From contig NZ_HE978617.1 in NCBI RefSeq assembly GCF_000307225.1, positions 35,764 to 78,671 of the forward strand: a DNA stretch of 42,908 nt. Reading direction: 5' to 3'. Shown here one piece after another: positions 22,055-29,867 of this stretch. Numbering within the stretch: position 1 is the first letter of the stretch; each line of letters opens with the position of its first letter. A model generated the notes under the pieces. It saw only the letters and a program-made list of their open reading frames with translations. It was not told where the DNA came from and did no database searches. Source of the DNA: Anaerococcus vaginalis (lineage in GTDB: Bacteria; Bacillota; Clostridia; Tissierellales; Peptoniphilaceae). A program made the position numbers and the translations under genes.

Positions 22055-22082
22055 ATTATCAAACCAGAAAGGAGGTGAGATA

Positions 22083-22253
22083 ATGCAAGTCGAGAAAAAT
22101 ATACCTATTACACTAGAAGTTGGCGACAGGAAAATCAGAGTTGTCGAAAATGACGATTCTACCATAAGTATTGAAGTATTTCCTATGAAAGAAGGGGAAA
22201 TACTTAAAAAACTACTAATGCATCCTGATGGAACAATTGAAGAACTAAACTAA
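22083..22253 (+). CDS. Small hypothetical phage protein, 56 aa
   Basis: The ATG at 22083 has AAAGGAGGTGAG just before it. A GTG/ATG further upstream (22026) lies inside the promoter and is rejected. The product (MQVEKNIPITLEVGDRKIRV; PMKEGEILKKLLMHPDGTIE) is acidic and probably beta-rich. It has its own promoter and ends at a hairpin shared with a convergent minus-strand gene. Function unknown. Confidence 0.72.
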   Translation: MQVEKNIPITLEVGDRKIRVVENDDSTISIEVFPMKEGEILKKLLMHPDGTIEELN

Positions 22254-22273
22254 ATTTAATTTTAGATATAATA

Positions 22274-22320
22274 GCCTTAATATTTACTACTCTTTTAAAG
22301 ATATTAAGGTTATTTTATTA
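22274..22320. terminator. Bidirectional hairpin between convergent small genes
   Basis: GCCTTAATAT (22274-22283) pairs with ATATTAAGGT (22301-22310). On the plus strand a T-rich tract follows. It overlaps the last codons of the minus-strand gene. AT-rich, so probably of moderate strength. Confidence 0.55.
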
Positions 22321-22451
22321 TTGTTTTTGATTTTAACATCTCCATTGAAATCAATTATTATTCCATTTTCTAATCTGTTTTTAATAAATACAAAATCATC
22401 TTTTAACTCGACTTTTATACCAAGTTCTTTTTTATCAACTTTTTCTTCCAT
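22287..22451 (-). CDS. First gene of the leftward early promoter, 54 aa
   Basis: A 54-codon frame: MEEKVDKKELGIKVELKDDF at the start, KIKNNNKITLISLKE at the end. AAAGGGGGATGT precedes the ATG. It lies about 23 nt from the start site of a perfect consensus promoter that carries a CI operator in its spacer, so it is the first product made on induction. The protein is small, charged and probably beta-rich; no HTH is visible. It may be a Cro-like or antirepressor function, but no family is recognised. Confidence 0.68.
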   Translation of the reverse strand: MEEKVDKKELGIKVELKDDFVFIKNRLENGIIIDFNGDVKIKNNNKITLISLKE

Positions 22452-22480
22452 ACATCCCCCTTTCTTGTTTTGTTAATTAT

Positions 22481-22509
22481 ATTATATGTAACTTTTAGTT
22501 ACTTGTCAA
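22481..22509 (-). promoter_or_regulatory. Leftward early promoter with perfect consensus
   Basis: TTGACA (22504-22509 read on the minus strand), exactly 17 bp, TATAAT (22481-22486). The spacer is A + GTAACTAAAAGTTAC + A, so the palindromic operator fills the space between the two boxes. Confidence 0.85.
22488..22502. promoter_or_regulatory. CI operator 1 (perfect palindrome)
   Basis: GTAACTTTTAGTTAC, a perfect GTAACT/AGTTAC dyad around 3 bp, lying in the spacer of the leftward early promoter. Binding there would block RNA polymerase. Confidence 0.75.
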
Positions 22510-22562
22510 GCGTTATTTTATAATTTTAAAACACTTAGTTTCTATATGTTACAATTTAGCTA

Positions 22563-22591
22563 TTTACAACTTAACTGAAAGTTAATATAAT
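22563..22591 (+). promoter_or_regulatory. Repressor maintenance promoter
   Basis: TTTACA, 17-bp spacer, TATAAT. A second TATAAT lies at 22595-22600. Predicted start about 22598, about 30 nt before the repressor ATG. The spacer carries operator 2. Confidence 0.65.
22571..22585. promoter_or_regulatory. CI operator 2 (symmetric variant)
   Basis: TTAACTGAAAGTTAA, a perfect dyad with the same TAACT/AGTTA core; the outer base pair changed symmetrically. It fills the spacer of the repressor promoter, which suggests autoregulation. Confidence 0.65.
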
Positions 22592-22600
22592 AATTATAAT

Positions 22601-22615
22601 ATAACCACAAGTTAC
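22601..22615. promoter_or_regulatory. CI operator 3 (imperfect)
   Basis: ATAACCACAAGTTAC keeps the right arm AGTTAC and 4 of 6 left-arm bases. It lies at the likely start of the repressor transcript, just before its ribosome site. Confidence 0.5.
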
Positions 22616-22628
22616 GAAGGAGGTATAA

Positions 22629-23237
22629 ATGAGCACTGGAAAAAGATTAAAAATGCTAAGAGAAGACTTAGGCTTAAAACAAGATAGTTTAGCCGATTTA
22701 TTGAATGTTAATAGAGCTTCAATAAGCCTTTATGAGAGTGACAAAAGGAAACCTAGTCAAAAAATATTGATGAAATACGCTGAAATTTTTGATGTCAGTA
22801 CAGATTACATATTAGGAAATTCAAGGAATTTAAAGAAAGGAGAAGACTATGCAACAATAAACGTCTATGGCTCAATCCCAGCAGGAATCCCCATAGAAGC
22901 AATAGAAGATATAACAGATACAGAAGATATATCCTTTAAAGATTTTGATAAAAATAAAACTTATATAGGCTTAAAAGTAGAAGGAGATTCTATGTATCCC
23001 AAATACCTTGATGGCGACACCATTATATTAGAATTGACCCCAGATTGCGAAAGTTACACAGACGCTGCCGTTTATGTAAATGGATATGATGTTACCCTTA
23101 AAACAGTAATAAAAAACAATAATGGCACTATAACATTAATGCCAATAAACACATCATATCCCCCAAAAACATACAGCAAAGAAGACGAGCCTATAAAAAT
23201 ATTAGGAATTGTAAAAGAAATTAGGAGAAAAATATGA
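22629..23237 (+). CDS. CI-like repressor (XRE HTH plus S24/LexA-type peptidase)
   Basis: A 202-residue protein. The N-terminal HTH (residues 4-62: RLKMLREDLGLKQDSLADLL, VNRASISLYESDKRKPS) is followed by a linker and an S24 autoprotease domain. The cleavage-site region is VYGSIPAGIPIEA (Ala-Gly, about 85). The catalytic Ser is in KVEGDSMYPKYLDGD (about 119) and the Lys in 'DVTLKTVIKNNNG' (about 155). RecA-induced self-cleavage would trigger prophage induction. AAGGAGG precedes the ATG. It overlaps the lipoprotein gene by 4 nt. Confidence 0.94.
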   Translation: MSTGKRLKMLREDLGLKQDSLADLLNVNRASISLYESDKRKPSQKILMKYAEIFDVSTDYILGNSRNLKKGEDYATINVYGSIPAGIPIEAIEDITDTEDISFKDFDKNKTYIGLKVEGDSMYPKYLDGDTIILELTPDCESYTDAAVYVNGYDVTLKTVIKNNNGTITLMPINTSYPPKTYSKEDEPIKILGIVKEIRRKI

Positions 23238-24145
23238 AAATTAAATCTTTAATAATATTAATGATAGGAACTATATTTCTTACCTCTTGTGGAAATAATA
23301 AAAACGAAAACAAAACCGAAAAAATCCAAAATTCTACAGAAGTAGTATCAAAAGAAAAAAGCAATGAAAGTCCAAAAGAAAGATTATCCAAACCTTTTAA
23401 AGATATAAGCAAATTTGCCTTTGGTGATAATGTAGAAACAGAAGTTATTACTATCCCAGATAACAATAACAACGAAAAAGTAACTAGAGTAAATGTTACA
23501 TATTCGGCAGATACTATAACAAGTGAAAAAGGTGCTATAGACCCATTCTTGATTAAAGTTTTTAGTTATTTAATAAAAGTTAAAGAACAAAAATTAGATT
23601 ATGAAAGCATATTTTTTACATTTAAAACAAAGAAAACCGATGAAAAATATTATCCGTTAGTTAAAATTGAAATCACTAAAGAGCAAGCTGATAAATTTGA
23701 TTTTGACAATAAACAACCTCAAGATTTAAAATCTATCGCTAAAACTTATGATTCCCCAGAAAATAAAGCTCCAACTAATAATAACAATGATAAAAATAAA
23801 GAAGCATTAAGAAATGTAGTAATAGAACAAGCCAAATCAAGTTTTTCTGAATTTTGCGATGTAGAAACAGAGACCAAAGATAGTGTATTATTTATACATT
23901 TATATCCTAAAGGTAATTTAAGCAGTGAAATAATACAATATTTAGCAGGAGGAAACAACCAATCAATAAATCAAGGATGGGATAATATGACTGAAGGAAT
24001 ATTATCCGCTTCAAAAGCTTATAATGAAACCTTGGGAGAAAATGTATCTTTTGTTTTACACAATCCAGCAAATGAAGAAAATATAGTATTTAGTACATTA
24101 AATGGAGTTGTCCATTATAACGTAAAAGATGATCTAAATAAATAA
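23234..24145 (+). CDS. Prophage lipoprotein co-transcribed with the repressor
   Basis: A 303-residue secreted protein with a lipoprotein signal (MKIKSLIILMIGTIFLTSCG; lipobox LTSC, Cys 19). A low-complexity Asn/Lys/Glu tether (about 20-60) is followed by two related-looking domains, roughly 70-170 and 195-300. Its ATG overlaps the repressor stop (ATGA), so it is expressed in the lysogen. This is the position of superinfection-exclusion lipoproteins (Ltp-like) in lactic-acid-bacteria phages, but no sequence match to them can be claimed here. Confidence 0.82.
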   Translation: MKIKSLIILMIGTIFLTSCGNNKNENKTEKIQNSTEVVSKEKSNESPKERLSKPFKDISKFAFGDNVETEVITIPDNNNNEKVTRVNVTYSADTITSEKGAIDPFLIKVFSYLIKVKEQKLDYESIFFTFKTKKTDEKYYPLVKIEITKEQADKFDFDNKQPQDLKSIAKTYDSPENKAPTNNNNDKNKEALRNVVIEQAKSSFSEFCDVETETKDSVLFIHLYPKGNLSSEIIQYLAGGNNQSINQGWDNMTEGILSASKAYNETLGENVSFVLHNPANEENIVFSTLNGVVHYNVKDDLNK

Positions 24146-24149
24146 TTAT

Positions 24150-24176
24150 AAGCCCTTTAACAAGGGCTTTATTTGT
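24150..24176 (+). terminator. Terminator after repressor-lipoprotein operon
   Basis: AAGCCCTT pairs with AAGGGCTT around TAAC, followed by TATTTGT. Also precedes the integrase ribosome site. Confidence 0.8.
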
Positions 24177-24195
24177 ACCAAGAAAGGAGGAGAAA

Positions 24196-25257
24196 ATGAA
24201 AATAACAAAATACCAAAAACAAAATAAAAATTTTTACAAATTTCAGGTGCGATTGGGTGAAAAAGTAACTACAAGAGCAGGATTTAAAACAAGAAATGAA
24301 GCAATTTTTGCATACACAAAAATACTAGAAGAATACGAAAAAGAACAAGAAGGCAATATTTCTTACGAAAAAATCTACCAGCAATGGCTAGAAATCTACA
24401 AAACAAAAGTAAAAGAAACAACCTACCAAGCTTGCACAAGCATTTATGAAATTCATATCCTACCAGTATTCGGACAAACAAAAATAAAAGAAATCACAGT
24501 CCAAGATTGCCAAAAATTCGCCCTTTCCCTAAAAGACTACGTAAAAGGAAAAGAATACTTTGGATATGCAAAAAGAATAATAGACTTTGCAATAAAAATG
24601 AACTACACCAAAGAAAATCCCTTTAACAACGTAATTTTGCCAGAATTTAAAAAAAGCAAAAAGCAAATAAACTTTTTAACCATAGAAGAAGTATACACTC
24701 TCTTAGATTTTTATAAAAACAACCAATATTGGTACACCCTATTTAGATTAATGATCTATACAGGACTAAGAAGAGGAGAAGCTTTAGCCCTAACTTGGGA
24801 AGATATAGATTTCAAAAACAAAACCCTAAGAATAAATAAAACCCTAAGCATAGGTGAATATAAAAAAATAGTCCTATCAACCCCAAAAACAGAAAGCTCT
24901 ATAAGAACCATAGACCTAGACGATAAAACAATCATAGAACTTCAAAAGCTAAAAATTCAATCAAAATATAATCTTATATTTCCAAATAAAAAAGGAGAAT
25001 ATTCCAGATTATCAAACATAGCCGATAAATTAAACCAAGCAACAAAAGAAACAAGCATAAAAAAAATAAGAGTGCACGATCTAAGACACACCCACGCAAG
25101 CCTATTATTTGCAAGCGGAGCAAATATAAAATACGTTCAAGAAAGATTAGGACATAGCGATATAAAAACAACCTTAAACATATATACACACATCACAAAA
25201 GATACAAAAGAAAAAGATTTAAACAATTTTGTAAAATACATGGAAAATCAAGCATAA
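24196..25257 (+). CDS. int: Tyrosine-type site-specific integrase
   Basis: A 353-residue integrase of the Tn916/phage type. An N-terminal arm-binding domain (residues 1-50), a SAM-like core-binding domain (about 55-145) and the catalytic domain (about 160-345) are seen. Catalytic residues: Arg in YTGLRRGEALAL, His-Leu-Arg-His in VHDLRHTHASL, His in ERLGHSDI, and Tyr in LNIYTHIT. It lies immediately before the attachment region and a tRNA-Leu. AAAGGAGGAG precedes the ATG. Confidence 0.96.
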   Translation: MKITKYQKQNKNFYKFQVRLGEKVTTRAGFKTRNEAIFAYTKILEEYEKEQEGNISYEKIYQQWLEIYKTKVKETTYQACTSIYEIHILPVFGQTKIKEITVQDCQKFALSLKDYVKGKEYFGYAKRIIDFAIKMNYTKENPFNNVILPEFKKSKKQINFLTIEEVYTLLDFYKNNQYWYTLFRLMIYTGLRRGEALALTWEDIDFKNKTLRINKTLSIGEYKKIVLSTPKTESSIRTIDLDDKTIIELQKLKIQSKYNLIFPNKKGEYSRLSNIADKLNQATKETSIKKIRVHDLRHTHASLLFASGANIKYVQERLGHSDIKTTLNIYTHITKDTKEKDLNNFVKYMENQA

Positions 25258-25258
25258 A

Positions 25259-25291
25259 AAAAGGGACAGTTTCAACGACTGCCCCTTTTAT
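25259..25291 (+). terminator. Terminator after the integrase
   Basis: AAGGGACAGT pairs with ACTGCCCCTT (one mismatch), followed by a T/A-rich tract. Begins 2 nt after the integrase stop. Confidence 0.75.
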
Positions 25292-25306
25292 ATATAAAAC
25301 ATAAGT

Positions 25307-25443
25307 AACTACAAAAAAACTACAAACACGTCTTTTTCTATCCTTTTATATCCCATTTTATCCAAATAATTTAATAAATATAAAAGGATATTCGCTTATT
25401 TCTACGAATATCCTTTTATATCTTTGTATAATTTTTCTATGGT
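25307..25443. other. Phage attachment region next to tRNA-Leu
   Basis: Between the integrase and tRNA-Leu lie a repeated AACTACAAA (25307-25315, 25318-25326) and the 14-mer TATCCTTTTATATC at 25339-25352 and 25409-25422. A 16-bp perfect inverted repeat (25379-25394 with 25405-25420) contains the inverse of the 12-mer. Repeated short sites are what integrase arm-binding sites look like. The hairpin could also serve as the terminator of the tRNA. The core is presumed to include the tRNA 3' end at about 25440. Confidence 0.5.
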
Positions 25444-25529
25444 GCAGGATAGAAGACTTGAACTTCCACGTCCTAAAATCGGACACAAGATCCTTAGTCT
25501 TGCGCGTCTGCCAATTCCGCCAATCCTGC
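25440..25529 (-). tRNA. tRNA-Leu(AAG)
   Basis: A full class II tRNA with encoded CCA: acceptor GCAGGAT/ATCCTGC, D stem GCG/CGC, anticodon stem CAAGA/TCTTG with loop CTAAGGA (anticodon AAG), a long variable arm (TGTCC/GGACG-like), T stem GGAAG/CTTCT. The wobble base is A34. The 3' end faces the prophage, the usual arrangement for integration into a tRNA gene. It has its own promoter at 25543-25571. Confidence 0.92.
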
Positions 25530-25542
25530 AAGCTACCTTAAT

Positions 25543-25571
25543 ATAGTACCAACTTAAGATAGCTTTGTCAA
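25543..25571 (-). promoter_or_regulatory. tRNA-Leu promoter
   Basis: TTGACA, 17-bp spacer, TACTAT on the minus strand; the tRNA begins about 7 nt after the expected start site. Confidence 0.75.
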
Positions 25572-25576
25572 ATTTT

Positions 25577-26296
25577 TTATAGAACTTTTGATAAAAATTC
25601 TTTGCTTCTTTCTTCTTTTGGATTTTCGAAAAATTCTTTTGGATTTTGGGATTCTTCTATTATTTCTCCATCGTCCATTATAATTATTTTATTTGAAACT
25701 TGTTTTGCAAATTCCATTTCATGGGTTACTATTGCCATTGTCATTCCATCGTTTGCAAGATTTTTCATCAAATCTAGTACGTCTTTTACCATTTCTGGAT
25801 CAAGGGCACTTGTTGGTTCGTCAAATAAAATCAATTCCGGCTCCATCATCAAGGCTCTTATTATTGCAATTCTTTGTTTTTGCCCTCCTGAAAGCTCTTT
25901 TGGATATGAATTTTTCTTTTCTGATAGTCCAATTTTTTCTAATAATTCTAAGGCTTTTTCTTCTGCCACATCTTTTTTCATTTTTTTTGTATTTAATGGT
26001 GCTGCTAATAAATTTTCTAATATAGTCATATTTGAAAAAAGATTAAATTGTTGGAATACCATTCCAACTTTTTCCCTTAGTTTGTTTATGTCTAGTTCGT
26101 CTATATTTTTATTTTCAAAATATATATTTCCACTGGTCTTTTTTTCTAATTTGTTTAGTGTTCTAAGTAGCGTGGATTTTCCTGAGCCTGATGGTCCTAT
26201 AATTGCTAGTATGTCGCCCTTATTTATTTCTAAATCTATTCCTTTTAAAACTTCTTTTTCTTTGAATGATTTTTTTAAGTTTTCTACTTTAATCAT
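25577..26296 (-). CDS. Polar amino-acid ABC transporter ATPase (GlnQ/TcyC-like)
   Basis: A 239-residue ATPase with Walker [10 protein letters not shown] (about residue 33), the Q-loop FQQFNLF, the signature [11 protein letters not shown], Walker [13 protein letters not shown] and the switch His in VTHEM. It is 7 nt coupled to the permease gene. With the binding protein and the permease it forms a type I importer. The upstream T-box with an apparent AUG specifier suggests methionine or a sulfur amino acid as substrate; the family-3 binding protein alone does not fix this. Confidence 0.93.
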   Translation of the reverse strand: MIKVENLKKSFKEKEVLKGIDLEINKGDILAIIGPSGSGKSTLLRTLNKLEKKTSGNIYFENKNIDELDINKLREKVGMVFQQFNLFSNMTILENLLAAPLNTKKMKKDVAEEKALELLEKIGLSEKKNSYPKELSGGQKQRIAIIRALMMEPELILFDEPTSALDPEMVKDVLDLMKNLANDGMTMAIVTHEMEFAKQVSNKIIIMDDGEIIEESQNPKEFFENPKEERSKEFLSKVL

Positions 26297-26996
26297 GGGC
26301 CATCCTCTCTTCTAATTTTTTGAATATTTTTTCAAGTAACAAAACAACTATTAAATATATTAAGGCTGCTGCAAAATATGGTATTCCTGCTGAAAATGTT
26401 CTTGAAATTATAATTCCTGCTCCTCTTGTCAAATCTACTAATCCTATGAAACCTGAAATGGATGTTTCTTTAAATAGGGTTATAACTTCATTTCCCAAGG
26501 CTGGTAATGAATTTTTCATAGCTTGTGGAATCACTACAAGTTTTGCTGTTTTTTCGTATGACAAGCCTAAACTTCTTGCCGCTTCTATTTCTCCCTTGTC
26601 AACAGAGTTTATTCCTCCCCTAAAAACTTCTGACATATAGGCTGATGAATTAATTGTAAATGTTACTATTGCTACCAAAAATAAGGAATCTGTATTTGCT
26701 AAAATTACATTGTAAACAATAAGTAATTGAATAGTAGATGGTGTTCCCCTTACGATTGTTACAAAAATATTTGAAATTCTAGCTAAGATTTTTATAAGTA
26801 TATATTTTATTCCCTTATCGTTATCTTCTAAATTTTTATCATAGTCTTTTATTATTGCTATAAACATTCCTATAACTAGGGCAAGTATAAGAGAAATTGC
26901 CGTAACTGATAGGGTTGTTTTTAGTCCGTCTATTAAATATTTGTAGTTATTATCTTGTATTAAATTTTTTTCGATTTCTTCTAAAAATTTATTCAT
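26289..26996 (-). CDS. Polar amino-acid ABC transporter permease
   Basis: About 235 residues. An ATG at 26996 that overlaps the end of the binding-protein gene is preferred; an open frame extends upstream to 27059 but inside that gene. Several membrane segments are visible ([34 protein letters not shown]). The EAA loop is [20 protein letters not shown], the site of contact with the ATPase. The HisM/GlnP layout is clear. It forms the translocation pore. Confidence 0.9.
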   Translation of the reverse strand: MNKFLEEIEKNLIQDNNYKYLIDGLKTTLSVTAISLILALVIGMFIAIIKDYDKNLEDNDKGIKYILIKILARISNIFVTIVRGTPSTIQLLIVYNVILANTDSLFLVAIVTFTINSSAYMSEVFRGGINSVDKGEIEAARSLGLSYEKTAKLVVIPQAMKNSLPALGNEVITLFKETSISGFIGLVDLTRGAGIIISRTFSAGIPYFAAALIYLIVVLLLEKIFKKLEERMAHD

Positions 26997-27813
26997 TTTT
27001 TTGATTGTCCATATATTTTTTGAAAATTTTATCAAGAGTTCCGTCTTTTTCAAGTTCATCTATTGCCTTGTTGACTGCCTCTAGTAATTTATCATTTTTC
27101 TTATCAAGAGCAATTGCATATTCATCTTTTGCTAAATCTTTTTCAAGAACTGTTAAGTCTTTGTTTGCTTCTGCAAATTTTTGAGCTGTTTGGTCATCCA
27201 AAACTACTCCATCAACTTTTCCATTATTTAAGGCTACAATTGCATCCATATTTTTGCTAAATGATTGGATATTTTCTTCTCCATAAGTATCTTTTGCAGC
27301 TGCTTCTCCAGTTGTACCAAGTTGGCTTGCGATTTTTTTGCCTTTTAAATCTTCTGGATTTTTAAATGCAGAGTCTTTTTTTACAATAACTTTTTGTACA
27401 GATTTTCCATAAGATTTTGAGAAATTAACATTTTTCTTACGTTCTTCTGTTGCTGTTATTCCTGCAATTCCTCCATCAAGTTTGCCTGATTCAATTGATG
27501 CAATAATTGATGAAAAATCCATATCTTTAATTTTTACTTCAACGCCAAGTTTTTTTCCAATTTCCTGAGCTATCTCAGCATCAATTCCTACGATTTTATT
27601 GTTATCATCATAAAATTCATAAGGTGGGAAATCAGCACTTGTTCCAAGATCTATTACTCCATCTTTTACAATTTCACTAGCTACACTTTTGTTTGAATTG
27701 TTTGACGGATCATTTTCCTTAGAACTTAAATTGTCTTTTTGATTTTTTCCAGAACAAGCTACCAATAAACTTGTAGTTACAACTGCCAATAATACTTTCT
27801 TTAAATTTTTCAT
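26989..27813 (-). CDS. Family 3 extracellular solute-binding lipoprotein
   Basis: A 274-residue lipoprotein: signal peptide MKNLKKVLLAVVTTSLLVAC with lipobox LVAC (Cys 20). A Ser/Asn tether follows, then the family 3 signature GTSADFPPYEFYDDNNKIVG and 'AEIAQEIGKKLGVEVKIKDM'. It captures an amino acid outside the membrane. It lies first in the operon behind a T-box leader, which points to a methionine- or sulfur-amino-acid-responsive system. Confidence 0.93.
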   Translation of the reverse strand: MKNLKKVLLAVVTTSLLVACSGKNQKDNLSSKENDPSNNSNKSVASEIVKDGVIDLGTSADFPPYEFYDDNNKIVGIDAEIAQEIGKKLGVEVKIKDMDFSSIIASIESGKLDGGIAGITATEERKKNVNFSKSYGKSVQKVIVKKDSAFKNPEDLKGKKIASQLGTTGEAAAKDTYGEENIQSFSKNMDAIVALNNGKVDGVVLDDQTAQKFAEANKDLTVLEKDLAKDEYAIALDKKNDKLLEAVNKAIDELEKDGTLDKIFKKYMDNQKNE

Positions 27814-27892
27814 TTTTTTCCTCTTTTCTATATTTTTTTATTTTTTTCAACCTACTGAAAGCAAATAAATTAAATTTCCATCGAAAATAAAA

Positions 27893-28142
27893 TAAAAAAA
27901 ATCTCCGTCCAAAAGGGACGAAGATCGCGATACCACCCAAATTTTTCTATTTTTCACAAAATAAAACTCATCAAGTACAAACATACTCTAACTCTGTAAC
28001 GGGAGTTCCCGTATGGGATTTTTATTTCCCACATGCTCCAAGGTTCTTTTCATTTTACTTCCACCTATCCTCTCACACTCTACAGGATTCGCTTTAAGTT
28101 TTCATAAAACTACTCTTCTTTTCGATGCATTTATTTACTTCA
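27893..28142 (-). promoter_or_regulatory. T-box riboswitch of the ABC transporter operon (Met specifier)
   Basis: Fills the 280-bp leader. The T-box core GGGTGGTATCGCG (27926-27938) precedes a terminator (ATCTTCGTCC/GGACGGAGAT, 27901-27925) and a run of eight T. Stem I starts near GAAGAGTAGT (about 28110-28120), and the AGAGGATAGGTGGAA element (about 28058-28075) is followed by a candidate specifier AUG at 28051-28053. Uncharged tRNA-Met would stabilise the antiterminator and switch the operon on. Confidence 0.85.
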
Positions 28143-28148
28143 TTACAA

Positions 28149-28176
28149 ATTATATAGCATATAAAAAATTTGTCAA
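28149..28176 (-). promoter_or_regulatory. Promoter of the T-box/ABC transporter operon
   Basis: TTGACA, 16-bp spacer, TATAAT on the minus strand; predicted start about 28142, just before the T-box stem I. Confidence 0.8.
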
Positions 28177-28305
28177 CTCTTTTTCCAATTAACACTTTGC
28201 GGTGATAAATTCTAAAGCTTTTTATTGAAATTATAGGCAAAATATAATTCAAAATTTTATAATGTTTCAAAATAAAAATGAGAATAAAAATTTTATTTTT
28301 CAAAT

Positions 28306-29577
28306 TTATGCTTCAAGAGCTTGTTTTATATCTGCTAAAATATCTTCTATATCTTCAATTCCTATTGATAATCTTATTAAATTTGCACCTATTCCTACTT
28401 TTTCTAATTGTTCATCTGATAATTGCCTATGAGTTGAGCTTGCTGGATGAAGAGCATAAGATCTTACATCTGATACATGAACGCAAAGACTTAATAGCTC
28501 TAATTTTTCAATAAATTTTTTCGCTTTTTCACGTCCACCCTTTATTCCAAAAGATATTACTCCTCCACCAGCTTTCAAATATTTTTTTGCCAAATCATAA
28601 TCTTTACTTGATTTTAAATAAGCATAATTTACAAATTCTACCTTGTCAGAATTTTCTAAAAATTCTGCAACTTTTATGGCATTTTCGCTTGTTTTATTTA
28701 ATCTTAATGATAGAGTATCCAAACCTAAAAATGTTAAGTAAGCATTAAAAGGTGAAATTATTGAACCGATATCTCTAAGACCTACTGTTCTAAGCCTTGC
28801 AAGATAAGCAGAATTTCCAAATTGTTTTGTATAGATAAGTCCATGATAAGATTCATCTGGCTCTGTTAGGCAAGAAAAATCTCCCTTATGCCAATCAAAA
28901 TTTCCTGAATCAACTATAATTCCTCCCATAGCTGCTGCATGACCATCAAGATATTTTGATGATGAATATGTTACAATATCGCATCCAAATTCTATAGGTC
29001 TTAAAAGGGCAGGGGTTGCAAGAGTGTTATCTAAAATTAATGGAATATTATTTTCATGGGCTAATTTTGCATAAGCTTCTATATCAATAACATCTGCTTT
29101 TGGATTTGATAAAGTTTCTCCAAAAATTAATTTTGTTTTCTCATCAATTGCATTTTTTGCTTCATCTAAATCATTTGAATTTACAAATCTTGTTTCAATT
29201 CCAAAATTTTTGATTGTATTTGCTAATAAATTAAAAGTTCCTCCATAAATATTATTTATTGCCACAATATTATCTCCACTTTTTGTTATATTTAACACAG
29301 CAAGAAGATTTGCGGCTTGTCCGCTTGAAGTTGCTATTGCTCCAACTCCCTTATCAAGAGCTGCAATTTTTTTCTCAAAAGCATCTATGGTTGGGTTTGC
29401 AAGTCTTGTATAAAAAAATCCTTCTTCTTCTAAGTCAAACAAGGCTGCCACAGTATCTGGGCTGTCATATTTAAAAGTTGTAGATTGAACTATTCCTGGT
29501 ATTCTTGATTCTCCATTTTTTGGATCCCAACCTGCTTGTGCACAAAGTGTATCAAATTTATCAAATTTTTTTGTCAT
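28306..29577 (-). CDS. metY: O-acetylhomoserine sulfhydrylase-like enzyme (MetY family)
   Basis: A 423-residue PLP enzyme of the Cys/Met metabolism family. The PLP lysine is in VTYSSSKYLDGHAAAMGG (about 205). Other signatures are 'GVGAIATSSGQAANLLAVLN' (about 80), the 'NPKADVIDIEAYAKLAHEN' region and a C-terminal 'HPASSTHRQLSDEQL'. It makes homocysteine (or methionine) from O-acetylhomoserine and sulfide or methanethiol. A T-box leader with an apparent Met specifier lies upstream, in line with methionine-responsive expression. Confidence 0.92.
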   Translation of the reverse strand: MTKKFDKFDTLCAQAGWDPKNGESRIPGIVQSTTFKYDSPDTVAALFDLEEEGFFYTRLANPTIDAFEKKIAALDKGVGAIATSSGQAANLLAVLNITKSGDNIVAINNIYGGTFNLLANTIKNFGIETRFVNSNDLDEAKNAIDEKTKLIFGETLSNPKADVIDIEAYAKLAHENNIPLILDNTLATPALLRPIEFGCDIVTYSSSKYLDGHAAAMGGIIVDSGNFDWHKGDFSCLTEPDESYHGLIYTKQFGNSAYLARLRTVGLRDIGSIISPFNAYLTFLGLDTLSLRLNKTSENAIKVAEFLENSDKVEFVNYAYLKSSKDYDLAKKYLKAGGGVISFGIKGGREKAKKFIEKLELLSLCVHVSDVRSYALHPASSTHRQLSDEQLEKVGIGANLIRLSIGIEDIEDILADIKQALEA

Positions 29578-29595
29578 TTTTTTCTCCTTTCAAAC

Positions 29596-29861
29596 AAAAA
29601 AAGAGCCTTCATCCAAAGGACGAAGACTCGTGTTACCACCTTTATTTATTATATGCTCACACATATAAACTCATCAGCTACAAAATTATAGCCTAGCTCT
29701 ATAACGGGAGCTCCCGTAAAAATCTAAATATCGACTTTTCCTAAAAAAAGACCATCTTCACAAAAAATCCATCTACTTTTTTCACCAAAACAAAGCTCTC
29801 TGTAATCAGTTTTTTCTGCTACTCTTCTTTTTATAAAGTTTGAATAATTATTTATTAACTC
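29596..29861 (-). promoter_or_regulatory. T-box riboswitch of metY (Met specifier)
   Basis: The T-box core GGTGGTAACACG (29629-29640) lies before a 12-bp terminator stem (GAGTCTTCGTCC with GGATGAAGGCTC, 29603-29629) and seven T. The AGAGAGC...GGTG element and a candidate AUG specifier (29770-29772, in AGTAGATGGAT) are upstream. It occupies most of the 340-bp gap before metY. Confidence 0.86.
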
Positions 29862-29867
29862 TCGTAC

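Larger units (their letters stand above)
1..25440. mobile_element. Siphovirus-type prophage, right-hand part (left end outside window)
   Basis: A continuous set of phage modules: head and connector genes, terminase, late activator, replication and recombination, antirepressor/Cro, CI-like repressor and integrase. The lytic genes run leftwards on the minus strand and the lysogeny genes mostly rightwards. The integrase is the last phage gene before the tRNA-Leu whose 3' end (25440) faces the prophage, so the right boundary is placed there by inference. No tail fibre or lysis genes are seen, so the prophage continues past position 1. Nearly all the structural and replication genes are open, so it may be functional. 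Confidence 0.93.

Noticed and set aside
22026-22253. Longer version of the plus-strand small gene starting at 22026 with a membrane segment
   Set aside because: The extra codons cover the -35/-10 promoter and the ideal ribosome site serves the ATG at 22083.
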